DNA of 44,898 nucleotides from CADCTM01 sp049671305 (GCA_049671305.1 JBATUR010000117.1:1-44898), one strand, 5' to 3'; numbered from the stretch's first letter, positions 26,005 through 34,076 are shown. A program made the numbers and translations. The notes: generated by a model not told the origin, from the sequence alone.

Positions 26005-26075
26005 ACAGGGATTATTTGGCTCGCAGGCTCGGTATTGCATCAATTTTATCCACAATTAACCAAATGCCTCGATGC

Positions 26076-26165
26076 CTAACGTCCACTCCCACGGTGGGGG
26101 GACAAGTCGTTATTTTGAGAGGTTACAACTGAAAGACGTTGATTGAAAGATGTGTTAAAGCTCAT
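26076..26165 (-). CDS. patX: Candidate PatX/PatS-type HetR-inhibitor peptide (ends HRGSGR)
   Basis: A 29-codon ORF from ATG 26165 to TAG 26076-26078 on the minus strand, upstream of hetR in the same orientation. Its last codons read CAC CGT GGG AGT GGA CGT TAG, giving His-Arg-Gly-Ser-Gly-Arg then stop, the exact C-terminal motif of HetR-binding peptides (RGSGR in PatS, HRG(S/T)GR in PatX). PatX genes are known to lie near hetR in many filamentous cyanobacteria. It begins MSFNTSFNQR and has no hydrophobic signal sequence, unlike the PatX precursors I know, so it is either a PatS-like short form or has a different or mutated N-terminus; an in-frame stop (26193-26195) blocks any longer upstream extension. 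No clear Shine-Dalgarno site. Too short for standard gene callers. Confidence 0.8.
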   Translation of the reverse strand: MSFNTSFNQRLSVVTSQNNDLSPHRGSGR

Positions 26166-26174
26166 AGCAGATGT

Positions 26175-26208
26175 CCGTGTCAGGGTTTCTATCTACTCCC
26201 TGATACGG
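26175..26208. promoter_or_regulatory. Inverted repeat just ahead of the RGSGR peptide ORF
   Basis: CCGTGTCAGGG (26175-26185) and CCCTGATACGG (26198-26208) are complementary except for one wobble, around a 12-base loop. On the minus strand the hairpin ends about ten bases before the peptide's ATG, where it could affect translation or bind a dimeric regulator. Confidence 0.65.
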
Positions 26209-26297
26209 AGTTACAGCTATGGCGTCAGGAAAAACTTTCGTGAAAGATTAGTTTGTTTTCAACGATTAGTGATATGATTAGTTGTTTTACGTTTGTA

Positions 26298-28067
26298 TTA
26301 CGCCCTCTCAAGCCTTTCCACCACCAACCATCGACCCGAATGATTCAGCCGCCCCCAGACGCTGATTTGTTGCTGGTTGGTACAATGTTGTAGTTGATGA
26401 TCGACATCAGGTTGCAGGGTAATTAGTTTCCATTGACCAGCAAATGCTGCAGGTTCAGTCAGGGTAATGCTGTAATCTTGTTCTTGATGGCGGCAGAAAA
26501 TTCCTTCAAAAACTATCAAGTCTGCATTGGGTATACATTCATCTGGTTGCCAGTTGGCTAAGTTTCCAGAAAGTGGATAATCTTCAGGATTATCTAAGTA
26601 ATAACGTTGCCAAACCAGCCAGTCGGGATGATTTGGCAACAAATTAAATAAGGGAACAATTGCTGCTGGCGCAAAAGTATCTTCTAACAAAGCATACTGA
26701 AGAAGTTTTACAGATAAATCTCTTGGTTGACATCCCAACTCAACACACAACGCCGCCGCCATTCCTGCTGCTTGTCCAATATTCATTACCACTGGTTGCA
26801 AGCGAGTTGAACCATTAGTAATATGAGAAACTGAGATGTTTTTCTCACATACTAAAAGACCATCAGTTGCCAGTGGCACAAGGCAACCATAAGGAATAGT
26901 AAACGGTGTTCCCGTCCAACGACCACCCCAGCGTATTGATTTAGGTTGTAAAGGAAAATCAATGCCCGGATAATGATGATCATTTGCATAGTTTCCCAAG
27001 GCAACGGCATCTTTAGATAAAGCCGCTACTTTGCCACCTGTTGCAGGCAAAATATCTTGCTCTCGTAGGGTTACAAGCCCGATCAAGCGTCGGCTTTCGC
27101 GGTAATATGGGTGCAGCGCATAAGCACCACCACCTAACCCAAAAGCTGGAAAAATATCTTCCGCTAAACCATAACGCCGTCCTAATTGAGTTTGAATAAA
27201 ACGGGCAAAACTTTGAGTATGCCACAAGCTTTCTTGCAGGAATTCTTGACGCTTTTCTGGATTAATTAAACGCCCCAAATCTTGACCGTAATCATTACCA
27301 TGTAGGGGCCAGTTAATCATAAATAGTCCACCAGGTAAGCGCCCATAATTGATAAACTTTTCGCTGCCGTAGTTTTCCCAGGCTTTTATAAACTGCTGTG
27401 GGTTATCATGAGGCGGGGCTGCGATTTCGGGCGCTTCGTTATTGCCAAAATCTTTTAAAATAACGATCCAAGTTGGAGATTGTACGGGATATTTTTGGGT
27501 CAAATTATTAGGAGTAACTGGGGCGCTGGGTTCGTTAAATTCACTTTGCAATTCCCAACCCCAACGATGCGGCACTTCTGCTAAGGCTAATAAATCACCA
27601 AGTTCTGTTGCATCTAAGGTGATTTTTGCTTTAATAATTACATCAGCAAACCGCACACTTGTAATACAGTTATTTTTTTTGCAGACTTCTTGTGGTATTT
27701 GTCCGCTAATCCATTTGAGGTTTGGTAAAGATACCCATTCTGCAAAGATTTTTGCACCAAGGCGCGGATCGTAACTAAACATACTCACCCAACTGTTATC
27801 TAAGTTACCTGGTTGTTGGTGGAGAAGCGATCGCTCCAAAGGGGTAGCGCCAAGCGATCGCACATATTCCCCCCACAAACCTGTCTGAAATGCCGCCAAC
27901 TCATTACCATCTGGGGCAGCAACACCCGCCGCAGTAAGCATTCCACCTAACCAGGGCGTCTCACTAACTAGGATCGTTTGGGCGCCGCGTCTTGCCGCCT
28001 GAATTGCTGCTGCTGTGCCGCCTGTACCGCCGCCGACTACGAGGACATCTGTTGTTAATTCGTTCAT
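26298..28067 (-). CDS. FAD-dependent oxidoreductase (FAD_oxidored family)
   Basis: 589 aa. The dinucleotide-binding motif VLVVGGGTGGTAAAIQAARR is at residues 9-28, with the family's SETPWLGGMLTAAG just after it and ITLDATELGDLLALAEVP at about 150. The C-terminal FAD contact is GSTRLQPVVMNIGQAAGMAA-like at about 418-437. Related proteins are often labelled xanthan lyase-like or FAD-dependent oxidoreductase, with unknown substrates. No signal peptide. The RGSGR peptide ORF starts 133 bases after its stop on the same strand; a weak hairpin (CTTTCACGAAAG then five T, about 26236-26252) may terminate it. No operon partner upstream. Confidence 0.88.
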   Translation of the reverse strand: MNELTTDVLVVGGGTGGTAAAIQAARRGAQTILVSETPWLGGMLTAAGVAAPDGNELAAFQTGLWGEYVRSLGATPLERSLLHQQPGNLDNSWVSMFSYDPRLGAKIFAEWVSLPNLKWISGQIPQEVCKKNNCITSVRFADVIIKAKITLDATELGDLLALAEVPHRWGWELQSEFNEPSAPVTPNNLTQKYPVQSPTWIVILKDFGNNEAPEIAAPPHDNPQQFIKAWENYGSEKFINYGRLPGGLFMINWPLHGNDYGQDLGRLINPEKRQEFLQESLWHTQSFARFIQTQLGRRYGLAEDIFPAFGLGGGAYALHPYYRESRRLIGLVTLREQDILPATGGKVAALSKDAVALGNYANDHHYPGIDFPLQPKSIRWGGRWTGTPFTIPYGCLVPLATDGLLVCEKNISVSHITNGSTRLQPVVMNIGQAAGMAAALCVELGCQPRDLSVKLLQYALLEDTFAPAAIVPLFNLLPNHPDWLVWQRYYLDNPEDYPLSGNLANWQPDECIPNADLIVFEGIFCRHQEQDYSITLTEPAAFAGQWKLITLQPDVDHQLQHCTNQQQISVWGRLNHSGRWLVVERLERA

Positions 28068-28112
28068 TAGATTACCTGATGAAGATTGTAGGGATTCAAC
28101 AATAATGTTGCA

Positions 28113-28288
28113 TTGGTGTCAACTTAAGCCCAAAAGCGCCAGGGACTTAAGTCCCTGGCTAATAGCTCAAGTCCATTAAAATGGACTAAGGAGTTCTTAT
28201 TTCTTCAGTCCTCTTTAGAGGACTTAGGCTTTAAGGCAGGGACTTAAGTCCCTGCCGGACTAAGGGTTTCACCTTAAGTTGACACCAA
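28113..28288. mobile_element. MITE-like palindromic element with 16-base terminal inverted repeats
   Basis: The ends TTGGTGTCAACTTAAG (28113-28128) and CTTAAGTTGACACCAA (28273-28288) are perfect inverted repeats. Inside are CCAGGGACTTAAGTCCCTGG, AGTCCATTAAAATGGACT, AGTCCTCTTTAGAGGACT and GCAGGGACTTAAGTCCCTGC, four palindromes in a row. It carries no ORF, as expected of a non-autonomous element. A related copy in opposite orientation lies at about 30155-30280. Confidence 0.75.
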
Positions 28289-28325
28289 CGCCCAATGTTG
28301 AACCCCTAGGATAATTTAAGAGAGA

Positions 28326-28508
28326 TTAGTTTTTGCGATCAGGTAAATCGAAGACTACTTTAAATTCAATATTGGGGACACGTTGACGCAACAATAGCAA
28401 ATGTCCCTCGGCATCGGAACGGGATTTGTAACGGGCGATAATTATCCATCCTAAATTTGGGCTTTGTCGTGTAACTGCCCAAGGCTTAAGACTGTCTTTG
28501 TAAGCCAT
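28326..28508 (-). CDS. Small hypothetical protein
   Basis: 60 aa starting at ATG 28508, which has AGGAGA upstream; the same frame stays open to 28724, but the upstream part is low in coding character and includes the leader hairpin. The protein is compact and basic-aromatic (LKPWAVTRQSPNLGWIIIAR, then YKSRSDAEGHLLLLRQRVPN), reminiscent of small single-domain alpha/beta proteins such as SPOR-like folds, but I do not recognise it. It stands between a MITE-like element and the divergent NTPase gene. Confidence 0.7.
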   Translation of the reverse strand: MAYKDSLKPWAVTRQSPNLGWIIIARYKSRSDAEGHLLLLRQRVPNIEFKVVFDLPDRKN

Positions 28509-28547
28509 AATAAATTTGTCTCCTTTCTTCTTTGTTGAGGGAGCCAG

Positions 28548-28584
28548 AGCCAGCCCGTGACCCTGCAAAAGTAGCAGGCTGGCT
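28548..28584 (-). promoter_or_regulatory. Leader hairpin of the small gene
   Basis: On the minus strand AGCCAGCC...GGGCTGGCT pair, and an inner CCTGC/GCAGG continues the stem. It ends about 25 bases before the AGGAGA of the 60-aa gene, where a stable structure could act as an attenuator or protect the mRNA. Confidence 0.5.
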
Positions 28585-28689
28585 TCTTTCTCCGTTGCTG
28601 TTGCAACAATGCTATTATAACACAAATGTTTGACAAAAGCAAGTGTTTGTGGTATAGAATTTAATGAAAAAATATATTCCATAAAATAA

Positions 28690-28710
28690 AGACGTTTCAG
28701 CGAAACGTCT
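28690..28710. repeat. Short dispersed palindrome
   Basis: AGACGTTTC-AGC-GAAACGTCT, followed by CTAC. This is the common GAGACGTTTC...GAAACGTCTC type of cyanobacterial palindrome. Confidence 0.7.
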
Positions 28711-28790
28711 CTACAATTCAGCAACGCCCAAGAGTTCTAATGGTCTAGACTCTGAGATAGGATGGCGCTATGCTGCAATATTTTTGATTC

Positions 28791-30122
28791 ATGGCTCAAA
28801 ATCCGGATTTACTGACCAATCTATACAACGCTTTTGATCCGTTTCAACCTTTACCCGCAGGAGATCCACTTTATGTAGATTGTAAGGAAGTGCGGGGAGA
28901 TGGGGATGTTTTGGTGGATTTGGGTACTCGACTGCAACGCGCTAATGTTAGTACTTGTCAGCTATATTCAGGTCATCGAGGTGCAGGGAAATCGACTGAA
29001 TTGTTGAGGTTGAAGGATGCTTTAGAAAAGGAGAAATTCTTCGTTGTTTATTTTGCTGCGGATGAAGAAGATATTGAGGCAAAGGATGCTCAATATACAG
29101 ATATTCTTTTAGCTTGTACACGGCATATTTTAGAAGATTTAAAAAATAGTGCTAATCCTAAACCCTTGCTAGATTGGATGCAAGGGCGCTGGCAAGAATT
29201 GAAAGATTTGGCATTAACTGAAATATCATTTGAGGGCATGAATGTTGAGACGCAAATTGCCCAATTTGCCAAGCTTACCGCAAATTTAAGAGCGGAACCA
29301 ACGATGCGGCACAAGATTAGGGAAAAGGTGAATCCGCAGACAGATACTTTGATTAAAGTGCTAAATCAGTTTCTAGCGGAGGCAAAAACTAAACTTCCTA
29401 ATGGCTGTATTCAACTGGCAGTGATTGCGGATAATTTAGACCGTATTGCGCCAATTATCCAGGAAAATGGACAGACTAATCATGAAGAGATTTTTATTGA
29501 CCGCAGCGAACAACTGACGGATTTGGAATGCCATTTAATTTACACTGTTCCTATATCGTTGGTTTATTCTAAAAGAGCGACAGATTTAAGAGATATTTAT
29601 AGTGACACGCAAGTGTTGCCAATGATTATGGTACGGACGATGGCAGGAGATGTCTATCAACCGGGAATTGATAAAATTAAAGAGGTGATTGAGAAGCGAG
29701 TGCGGCAATTTGCACCGACTTTATCGTTGGATAGAGACATTTTTGATAGTCCAGAAACTTTGGAAAATCTTTGTTTGATGAGTGGAGGTCATGCGCGTAA
29801 TTTGCTATTGTTAACGCAAGATGCGATCGGACGTACAGCTAAGTTACCAATTACGCAAAAAGCGGTGCGACGCTCAATTACTGAAGCACGAGATACTTAT
29901 CGGAAAACTGTTGAAAATGACCAATGGTGTTTGTTAGCTGAAATCTCGCGTACTAAGCGGGTGGTTAATGATGATAAGTATCGCAGTTTGTTGTTTAATC
30001 GCTGTCTTTTAGAATATCGTTATTTGGATGATGAGGGAGAAATTCAGCGTTGGTGTGATGTTCATCCGTTGATAAAAGGAATTCAGGAATTTAAGGAGGC
30101 GGTGGCGAAATTGGGGGATTAA
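28791..30122 (+). CDS. P-loop NTPase (AAA/STAND-like)
   Basis: 443 aa. Walker A is GHRGAGKST (61-69, Lys67) and Walker B is LAVIADNLDRI (209-219), an acidic DNLD end as in STAND and Orc-like NTPases. A sensor-like region (ECHLIYTVPISLVYS) and an arginine-rich helical part (EKRVRQFAPTL, GGHARNLLLLTQDAIG) follow, then a C-terminal winged-helix-like segment (RSLLFNRCLLEYR). No nuclease or effector domain is visible within it. The TPR protein with a degenerate NTPase domain follows on the same strand after 191 bases; such pairs suggest that one protein senses and the other switches, but the role is unknown. Confidence 0.85.
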   Translation: MAQNPDLLTNLYNAFDPFQPLPAGDPLYVDCKEVRGDGDVLVDLGTRLQRANVSTCQLYSGHRGAGKSTELLRLKDALEKEKFFVVYFAADEEDIEAKDAQYTDILLACTRHILEDLKNSANPKPLLDWMQGRWQELKDLALTEISFEGMNVETQIAQFAKLTANLRAEPTMRHKIREKVNPQTDTLIKVLNQFLAEAKTKLPNGCIQLAVIADNLDRIAPIIQENGQTNHEEIFIDRSEQLTDLECHLIYTVPISLVYSKRATDLRDIYSDTQVLPMIMVRTMAGDVYQPGIDKIKEVIEKRVRQFAPTLSLDRDIFDSPETLENLCLMSGGHARNLLLLTQDAIGRTAKLPITQKAVRRSITEARDTYRKTVENDQWCLLAEISRTKRVVNDDKYRSLLFNRCLLEYRYLDDEGEIQRWCDVHPLIKGIQEFKEAVAKLGD

Positions 30123-30154
30123 GTTTAGAGCTTATCTCTGCGTATTCATCCGCC

Positions 30155-30280
30155 TAGGGTTGAAACCCCAGGCTCATAGCGAAAGTCCTCTGAAGAGGAC
30201 TCAATGATCAATTAGGAGAAGTCTTTCAGTCCATTTTAATGGACTTGGGCTATGAGCCAGGGATTTAAATCCCTGGCAGA
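30155..30280. repeat. Palindrome-rich repeat, reverse-oriented relative of the element at 28113
   Basis: GGCTCATAGC (30171-30180) and GCTATGAGCC (30249-30258) bracket AGTCCTCTGAAGAGGACT and AGTCCATTTTAATGGACT; CCAGGGATTTAAATCCCTGG follows. Reversed, the order of palindromes matches the 28113 element. It separates the NTPase and TPR genes. Confidence 0.75.
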
Positions 30281-30313
30281 TGACAACGAAGACGCTGATT
30301 CGAGGCATTAGGT

Positions 30314-32074
30314 ATGGCATTAGACGTAATAGATTGGGATGAAGATGTACCTGCTGATCCAGAAGAAGAGTATCAAACTTTTGTCCGTACTCTGAAACGG
30401 ACAGATGGATTTCGTTTGTTATTTGTGCAATGTACGCCAGCGCAAGGTACACAGTTAATTGCCAAGGTTAAGGCGGATATTCCTCAGAAAACTGTGGAAT
30501 TTTTGCAATTGCATGAACCGATTGATAATTTATACAAACTTGTTGAGCTTCTGCCGAATCGAGAAGAGATTAATATCCTGTTTATTCAGGGTTTAGAATA
30601 TTCTTTTTATGAATATGAAACAACCCAGTTTGGTAGGAATACTGAGCATAATTTCTACGGTTGGGAAGGTGTGCCGCAAATATTAAATCACTTAAACCAA
30701 CATCGTGAACGGTTTCGAGATGATTTTAATATCTGTTTTGTTTTTCTGTTGCGTTCCTTTGCATTTAAATACTTCATCCACCGCGCTCCTGATTTCTTTG
30801 ATTGGCGTTCTAGTGTGTTTGAGTTTCCTACAAAAAAGGATCTTTTAGAGCAAGAATGTTCTCGAATTATTCAGGAAGGAGATTATCAGAAATACTGCTC
30901 TTTAACTCTGGAAGAACAGGTTAAAAAAGTACTGGAAATTCAAGAACTTCTGGCAGAAAAACATCAACAGCCGAGTGATAGAGCTAGGTTACAGTTTGAA
31001 TTGGGAATTTTGCTTGATGCGGCAAAAGAATACGAAGAAGCGATCGCTTCTTATGACCAATCACTCCAAATTAAACCGGACGACAACAAAGCCTGGGTCA
31101 ACCGGGGCAATGCGTTGCGGCATTTAGGACGATTTGAAGAGGCAATAGCTTCTTACGACAAATCTGTGGAAATTAAACCTGACAAAGACGAAGCTTGGTA
31201 CAACCGGGGCATGGTGTTGAGGAGTTTAGGACGATTTGAAGAAGCGATCTCCTCTTATGACCAGGCACTAAAACTTAAACCTGACTATTACTATGCATGG
31301 AACCACCGAGGTATGGTGTTGTGGAATTTAGGACGATTTGAAGAAGCGATCTCCTCTTATGACCAAGCACTAAAACTTAAACCTGACCTCCACTCTGCCT
31401 GGTACAACCGGGGCATTGCCCTGAGGAGTTTAGGACGATTTGAAGAAGCAGTAGCATCTTACGACCAGGCACTGAAAATTCAACCTGACTTCCACCAAGC
31501 TTGGCAGTTTCGAGGTCTTTGGCTAGAAGTCTTAGGTCGCTGTGAGGAAGCAATCGCTAGCTTTGATAAAGCTCTGGAAATTCAACCAAATTACTACCTC
31601 CTGTGGAGCAATCGAGGCACTGTCTTGAGAAAATTAGGTCGCTATGAGGAAGCGAACACCAGCTATGACAAAGCTCTTGAGTTAAAATCTGACAGCTATT
31701 GGGTTTGGTATTGGCAGAGTAATGCGTTGTTAAATGCAGGACATTATGAGGAGGCACTCAGCAGCTACGACACAATTATTAAGGAAAAATTTGGCAACCA
31801 CTTTCACAATGGCTGGCATTGGAGCTATGGGAGTGCTGTACTGGAGTTCAAGTCTGACCCTTCCTACTTTGCTTGGTATGGTCGAGCTATCTCGTTGCAC
31901 AAATTAGGTCGCTACAGAGAAGCTATCACTAGCTATAAGAGATTTCTCATCAATCCTGATATTTATCAAGATGGCTGTACACTCATCAAGGCTATTGCTC
32001 AGAGAAAATTAGGATGGCGAGAGCTGATTGAGGCTTTGCTCCAAGTTTTAGAAGCAAGTGGTTTCAAGCGCTGA
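30314..32074 (+). CDS. TPR-repeat protein with degenerate NTPase-like N-terminal domain
   Basis: 586 aa. The first 190 residues look like a P-loop NTPase core that lacks a Walker A: RLLFVQCTPAQGTQLIAKV stands where the P-loop should be, INILFIQGLEYS is at the Walker B strand, and NICFVFLLRSFAFKYFIHRA with APDFFDWRSSVFEF resembles the sensor region of cyanobacterial STAND proteins. From about 235 on there are nine TPRs with a 34-residue period (AWYNRGMVLRSLGRFEEAIS). Repeats 3 and 4 are almost identical in DNA. Such TPRs bind partners, perhaps the product of the upstream NTPase gene. No membrane segment or signal peptide. Confidence 0.85.
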   Translation: MALDVIDWDEDVPADPEEEYQTFVRTLKRTDGFRLLFVQCTPAQGTQLIAKVKADIPQKTVEFLQLHEPIDNLYKLVELLPNREEINILFIQGLEYSFYEYETTQFGRNTEHNFYGWEGVPQILNHLNQHRERFRDDFNICFVFLLRSFAFKYFIHRAPDFFDWRSSVFEFPTKKDLLEQECSRIIQEGDYQKYCSLTLEEQVKKVLEIQELLAEKHQQPSDRARLQFELGILLDAAKEYEEAIASYDQSLQIKPDDNKAWVNRGNALRHLGRFEEAIASYDKSVEIKPDKDEAWYNRGMVLRSLGRFEEAISSYDQALKLKPDYYYAWNHRGMVLWNLGRFEEAISSYDQALKLKPDLHSAWYNRGIALRSLGRFEEAVASYDQALKIQPDFHQAWQFRGLWLEVLGRCEEAIASFDKALEIQPNYYLLWSNRGTVLRKLGRYEEANTSYDKALELKSDSYWVWYWQSNALLNAGHYEEALSSYDTIIKEKFGNHFHNGWHWSYGSAVLEFKSDPSYFAWYGRAISLHKLGRYREAITSYKRFLINPDIYQDGCTLIKAIAQRKLGWRELIEALLQVLEASGFKR

Positions 32075-32185
32075 TACAACCAACATAATGAGTTTCAATC
32101 ATCTTATAAAAATGAACCCAACAAATTCAATCAAAACACCTTATGAATCAACCTCAAAAAGGCAGTGACATGACTAAAAATGTAA

Positions 32186-32210
32186 GTTGGGTTGATCAAA
32201 GAAACCCAAC
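32186..32210. repeat. GTTGGGTT...AACCCAAC hairpin after TPR gene
   Basis: Perfect 8-base arms around a 9-base loop between the convergent TPR and ABC genes, preceded by GTAA and followed by CTAC. The common GTAGGTTGGGTT type of cyanobacterial repeat; it may end either transcript. Confidence 0.6.
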
Positions 32211-32237
32211 CTACTGTCTTAATTCGTGGCACTACCC

Positions 32238-34076
32238 CTACAAATACCCCGCCGCCTGAATCGAAAACAACCGCGCATAACGCCCACCAAGCTGCAACAA
32301 CTCCTCATGACTCCCCTCCTCCAAAATCTCACCACCTGACATCACCACAATTTTGTCAGCCATTCGCACCGTAGAAAAGCGATGAGAAATCAGCACAACC
32401 ATTTGCTTTTGAGTCAGACTACGCAAGCGATCAAAAATCTCAACCTCAGCTTCCGCATCCATTGCCGCCGTCGGTTCATCTAAGACTAAAATATCAGCAT
32501 TCGTCCGCATAAATGCCCGTGACAAAGCAATTTTCTGCCATTGCCCCCCAGAAAGTTCCTGCCCTCCCTTAAACCAGCGCCCTAACTGCGTGGCAAAACC
32601 TCCAGGTAACGACTCAATAAACGGTTTCGCCATGCCTTTATGGGCGGCAACATTCCACTGAGTTTCGTCTTCCAAATAATTGACATCACCAACGCCGACA
32701 TTCTCGCCAACGGTAAATTGATAGCGCACGAAATTCTGAAAAATCACACCAATTCTGCGACGCAAAACATCAATATCCCACTCTTGTAAATCCACGCCAT
32801 CCAACAAAATACGTCCAGAATCAGGGCTGTATAACCGCGTTAAGAGCTTAATCAGCGTGGTTTTTCCAGAACCGTTCTCCCCCACGATCGCTAATTTTTC
32901 CCCTGGTTTGAGGTGCAAGGAGATGCCATTGAGCACGGGTTTTGCGCCTCCAGCATAGGTAAATGACACATTCTCAAAACGTATGCCATCACCAGGAATT
33001 GTGCCCTTAGTGATTTTACCGCGTGGTCTTGGTACAGTTTGCTCTAAAAATTCATACAAATTAGAGAGATACAAGTTATCTTCATACATCCCACCAATGG
33101 AAGTAAGTGCGGCGGTGAAGGTAGACTGCCCCTGCCGGAATACAATCAGGTACATCGTCATATCGCCTAGGGAAATACGCCCGTTGATAGTTTCGACGAC
33201 AATCCAAGCGTAGGCGGCGTAAAATGTACCTGTACTTAATAAACCTAGTAGATAACCCCAAAAGCCTCGACGAATTGTTAGGTCACGGTCTTCGCCATAG
33301 AGTCGATTGAAGGTATCATGATAACGTTGCATCATGGTGGAGCCTAGCTGATAAAGCTGCACTTCCATTGCATAGTCTTCACGGGCAATTAAGGTTTCTA
33401 GGTAATGCTGTTGTCGAGTTTCTGGGGATCTCCAACGAAATAAGCGAAATGCTTCCCCAGCAAAGCGCGTCTCGGCAATAAATGGCGGTAAGGCGGCGAC
33501 AAATAAGACAACCACTGCCCAAAGTGAAAATTTGAGTAGTAATGCGCCGTAAGTTATTAAAGATAAGGCACTTTGAATTAAGCCAAATGTCCGTGTTACT
33601 AATGAAAGTGGACGCATGGAGGCTTCACTACGAGCCTGATTCATTTTGTCGTAAAATTCAGAATCTTCAAAGTGTTCTAGATCCAAAGTTAAGGCTTTTT
33701 CTAAGATTAAGACATTAACTCGTTGTCCTAGTAAGACTCGTAGTAGTGATTGAGATACAGATAAGCCACGTTGACTGCCTGCGAGTAGCATAACAGCGAT
33801 CGCTTCCCAGCCCACATAACCCAAGGCTGTCCAACGGTTGGTGTCTCCTCGTGAGGCGATAAGTACACTATCGACGATTAGCTTACTAATATAGGCGATC
33901 GCACCTGGTAATAAACCCGCGACTAATGTCAAAATAGCGAGAGCGATCGTTAAATTGCGATTAGTTGTCCAAACTAAGCCTAAAGCCCTGCCGCCGTAAC
34001 GAAACACTGAGAATGATTGACGCAGTGCCTGTATAGATCTCAATTTTTGAGATGTATTTCTGTTTTGTCTCCTCAT
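32238..34076 (-). CDS. ABC transporter, fused permease and ATPase (exporter type)
   Basis: 612-aa half transporter working as a homodimer. A six-helix membrane domain (about 45-330) is followed by the nucleotide-binding domain with Walker A GENGSGKTTL, Q-loop IFQNFVRYQ, signature LSGGQWQK, Walker B ILVLDEPTAAMD and H-loop LISHRF, all intact. It resembles lipid A/MsbA or HlyB-like exporters without a peptidase domain. The cargo is unknown. A large outer-membrane barrel gene lies 69 bases upstream on the same strand, so the two could belong to one export route, but no adaptor protein is present. Confidence 0.92.
   Translation of the reverse strand: MRRQNRNTSQKLRSIQALRQSFSVFRYGGRALGLVWTTNRNLTIALAILTLVAGLLPGAIAYISKLIVDSVLIASRGDTNRWTALGYVGWEAIAVMLLAGSQRGLSVSQSLLRVLLGQRVNVLILEKALTLDLEHFEDSEFYDKMNQARSEASMRPLSLVTRTFGLIQSALSLITYGALLLKFSLWAVVVLFVAALPPFIAETRFAGEAFRLFRWRSPETRQQHYLETLIAREDYAMEVQLYQLGSTMMQRYHDTFNRLYGEDRDLTIRRGFWGYLLGLLSTGTFYAAYAWIVVETINGRISLGDMTMYLIVFRQGQSTFTAALTSIGGMYEDNLYLSNLYEFLEQTVPRPRGKITKGTIPGDGIRFENVSFTYAGGAKPVLNGISLHLKPGEKLAIVGENGSGKTTLIKLLTRLYSPDSGRILLDGVDLQEWDIDVLRRRIGVIFQNFVRYQFTVGENVGVGDVNYLEDETQWNVAAHKGMAKPFIESLPGGFATQLGRWFKGGQELSGGQWQKIALSRAFMRTNADILVLDEPTAAMDAEAEVEIFDRLRSLTQKQMVVLISHRFSTVRMADKIVVMSGGEILEEGSHEELLQLGGRYARLFSIQAAGYL

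Larger units (their letters stand above)
25449..26075. promoter_or_regulatory. Long hetR upstream region rich in inverted repeats
   Basis: 627 bases without a convincing gene, between the RGSGR peptide ORF and hetR, all on the same strand. It contains three strong inverted repeats (listed separately) that together cover much of 25636-26004. It presumably holds the hetR promoters; in Anabaena hetR has a long multi-start leader. Plus-strand frames through it have no family character. Confidence 0.6.

Noticed and set aside
25751..26132. Two short plus-strand ORFs (60 and 80 aa) in the hetR upstream region
   Set aside because: They run through the inverted repeats, have no family character or ribosome-binding site, and the second is antisense to the RGSGR ORF.
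28509..28724. Longer N-terminus (132 aa) for the small gene at 28326
   Set aside because: The extra part covers the leader hairpin and lacks conservation-like sequence; the internal ATG at 28508 has a Shine-Dalgarno site.
31030..31960. Regular 102-base repeats as a CRISPR or satellite array
   Set aside because: They are in-frame TPR codons (34 residues) within one long gene.
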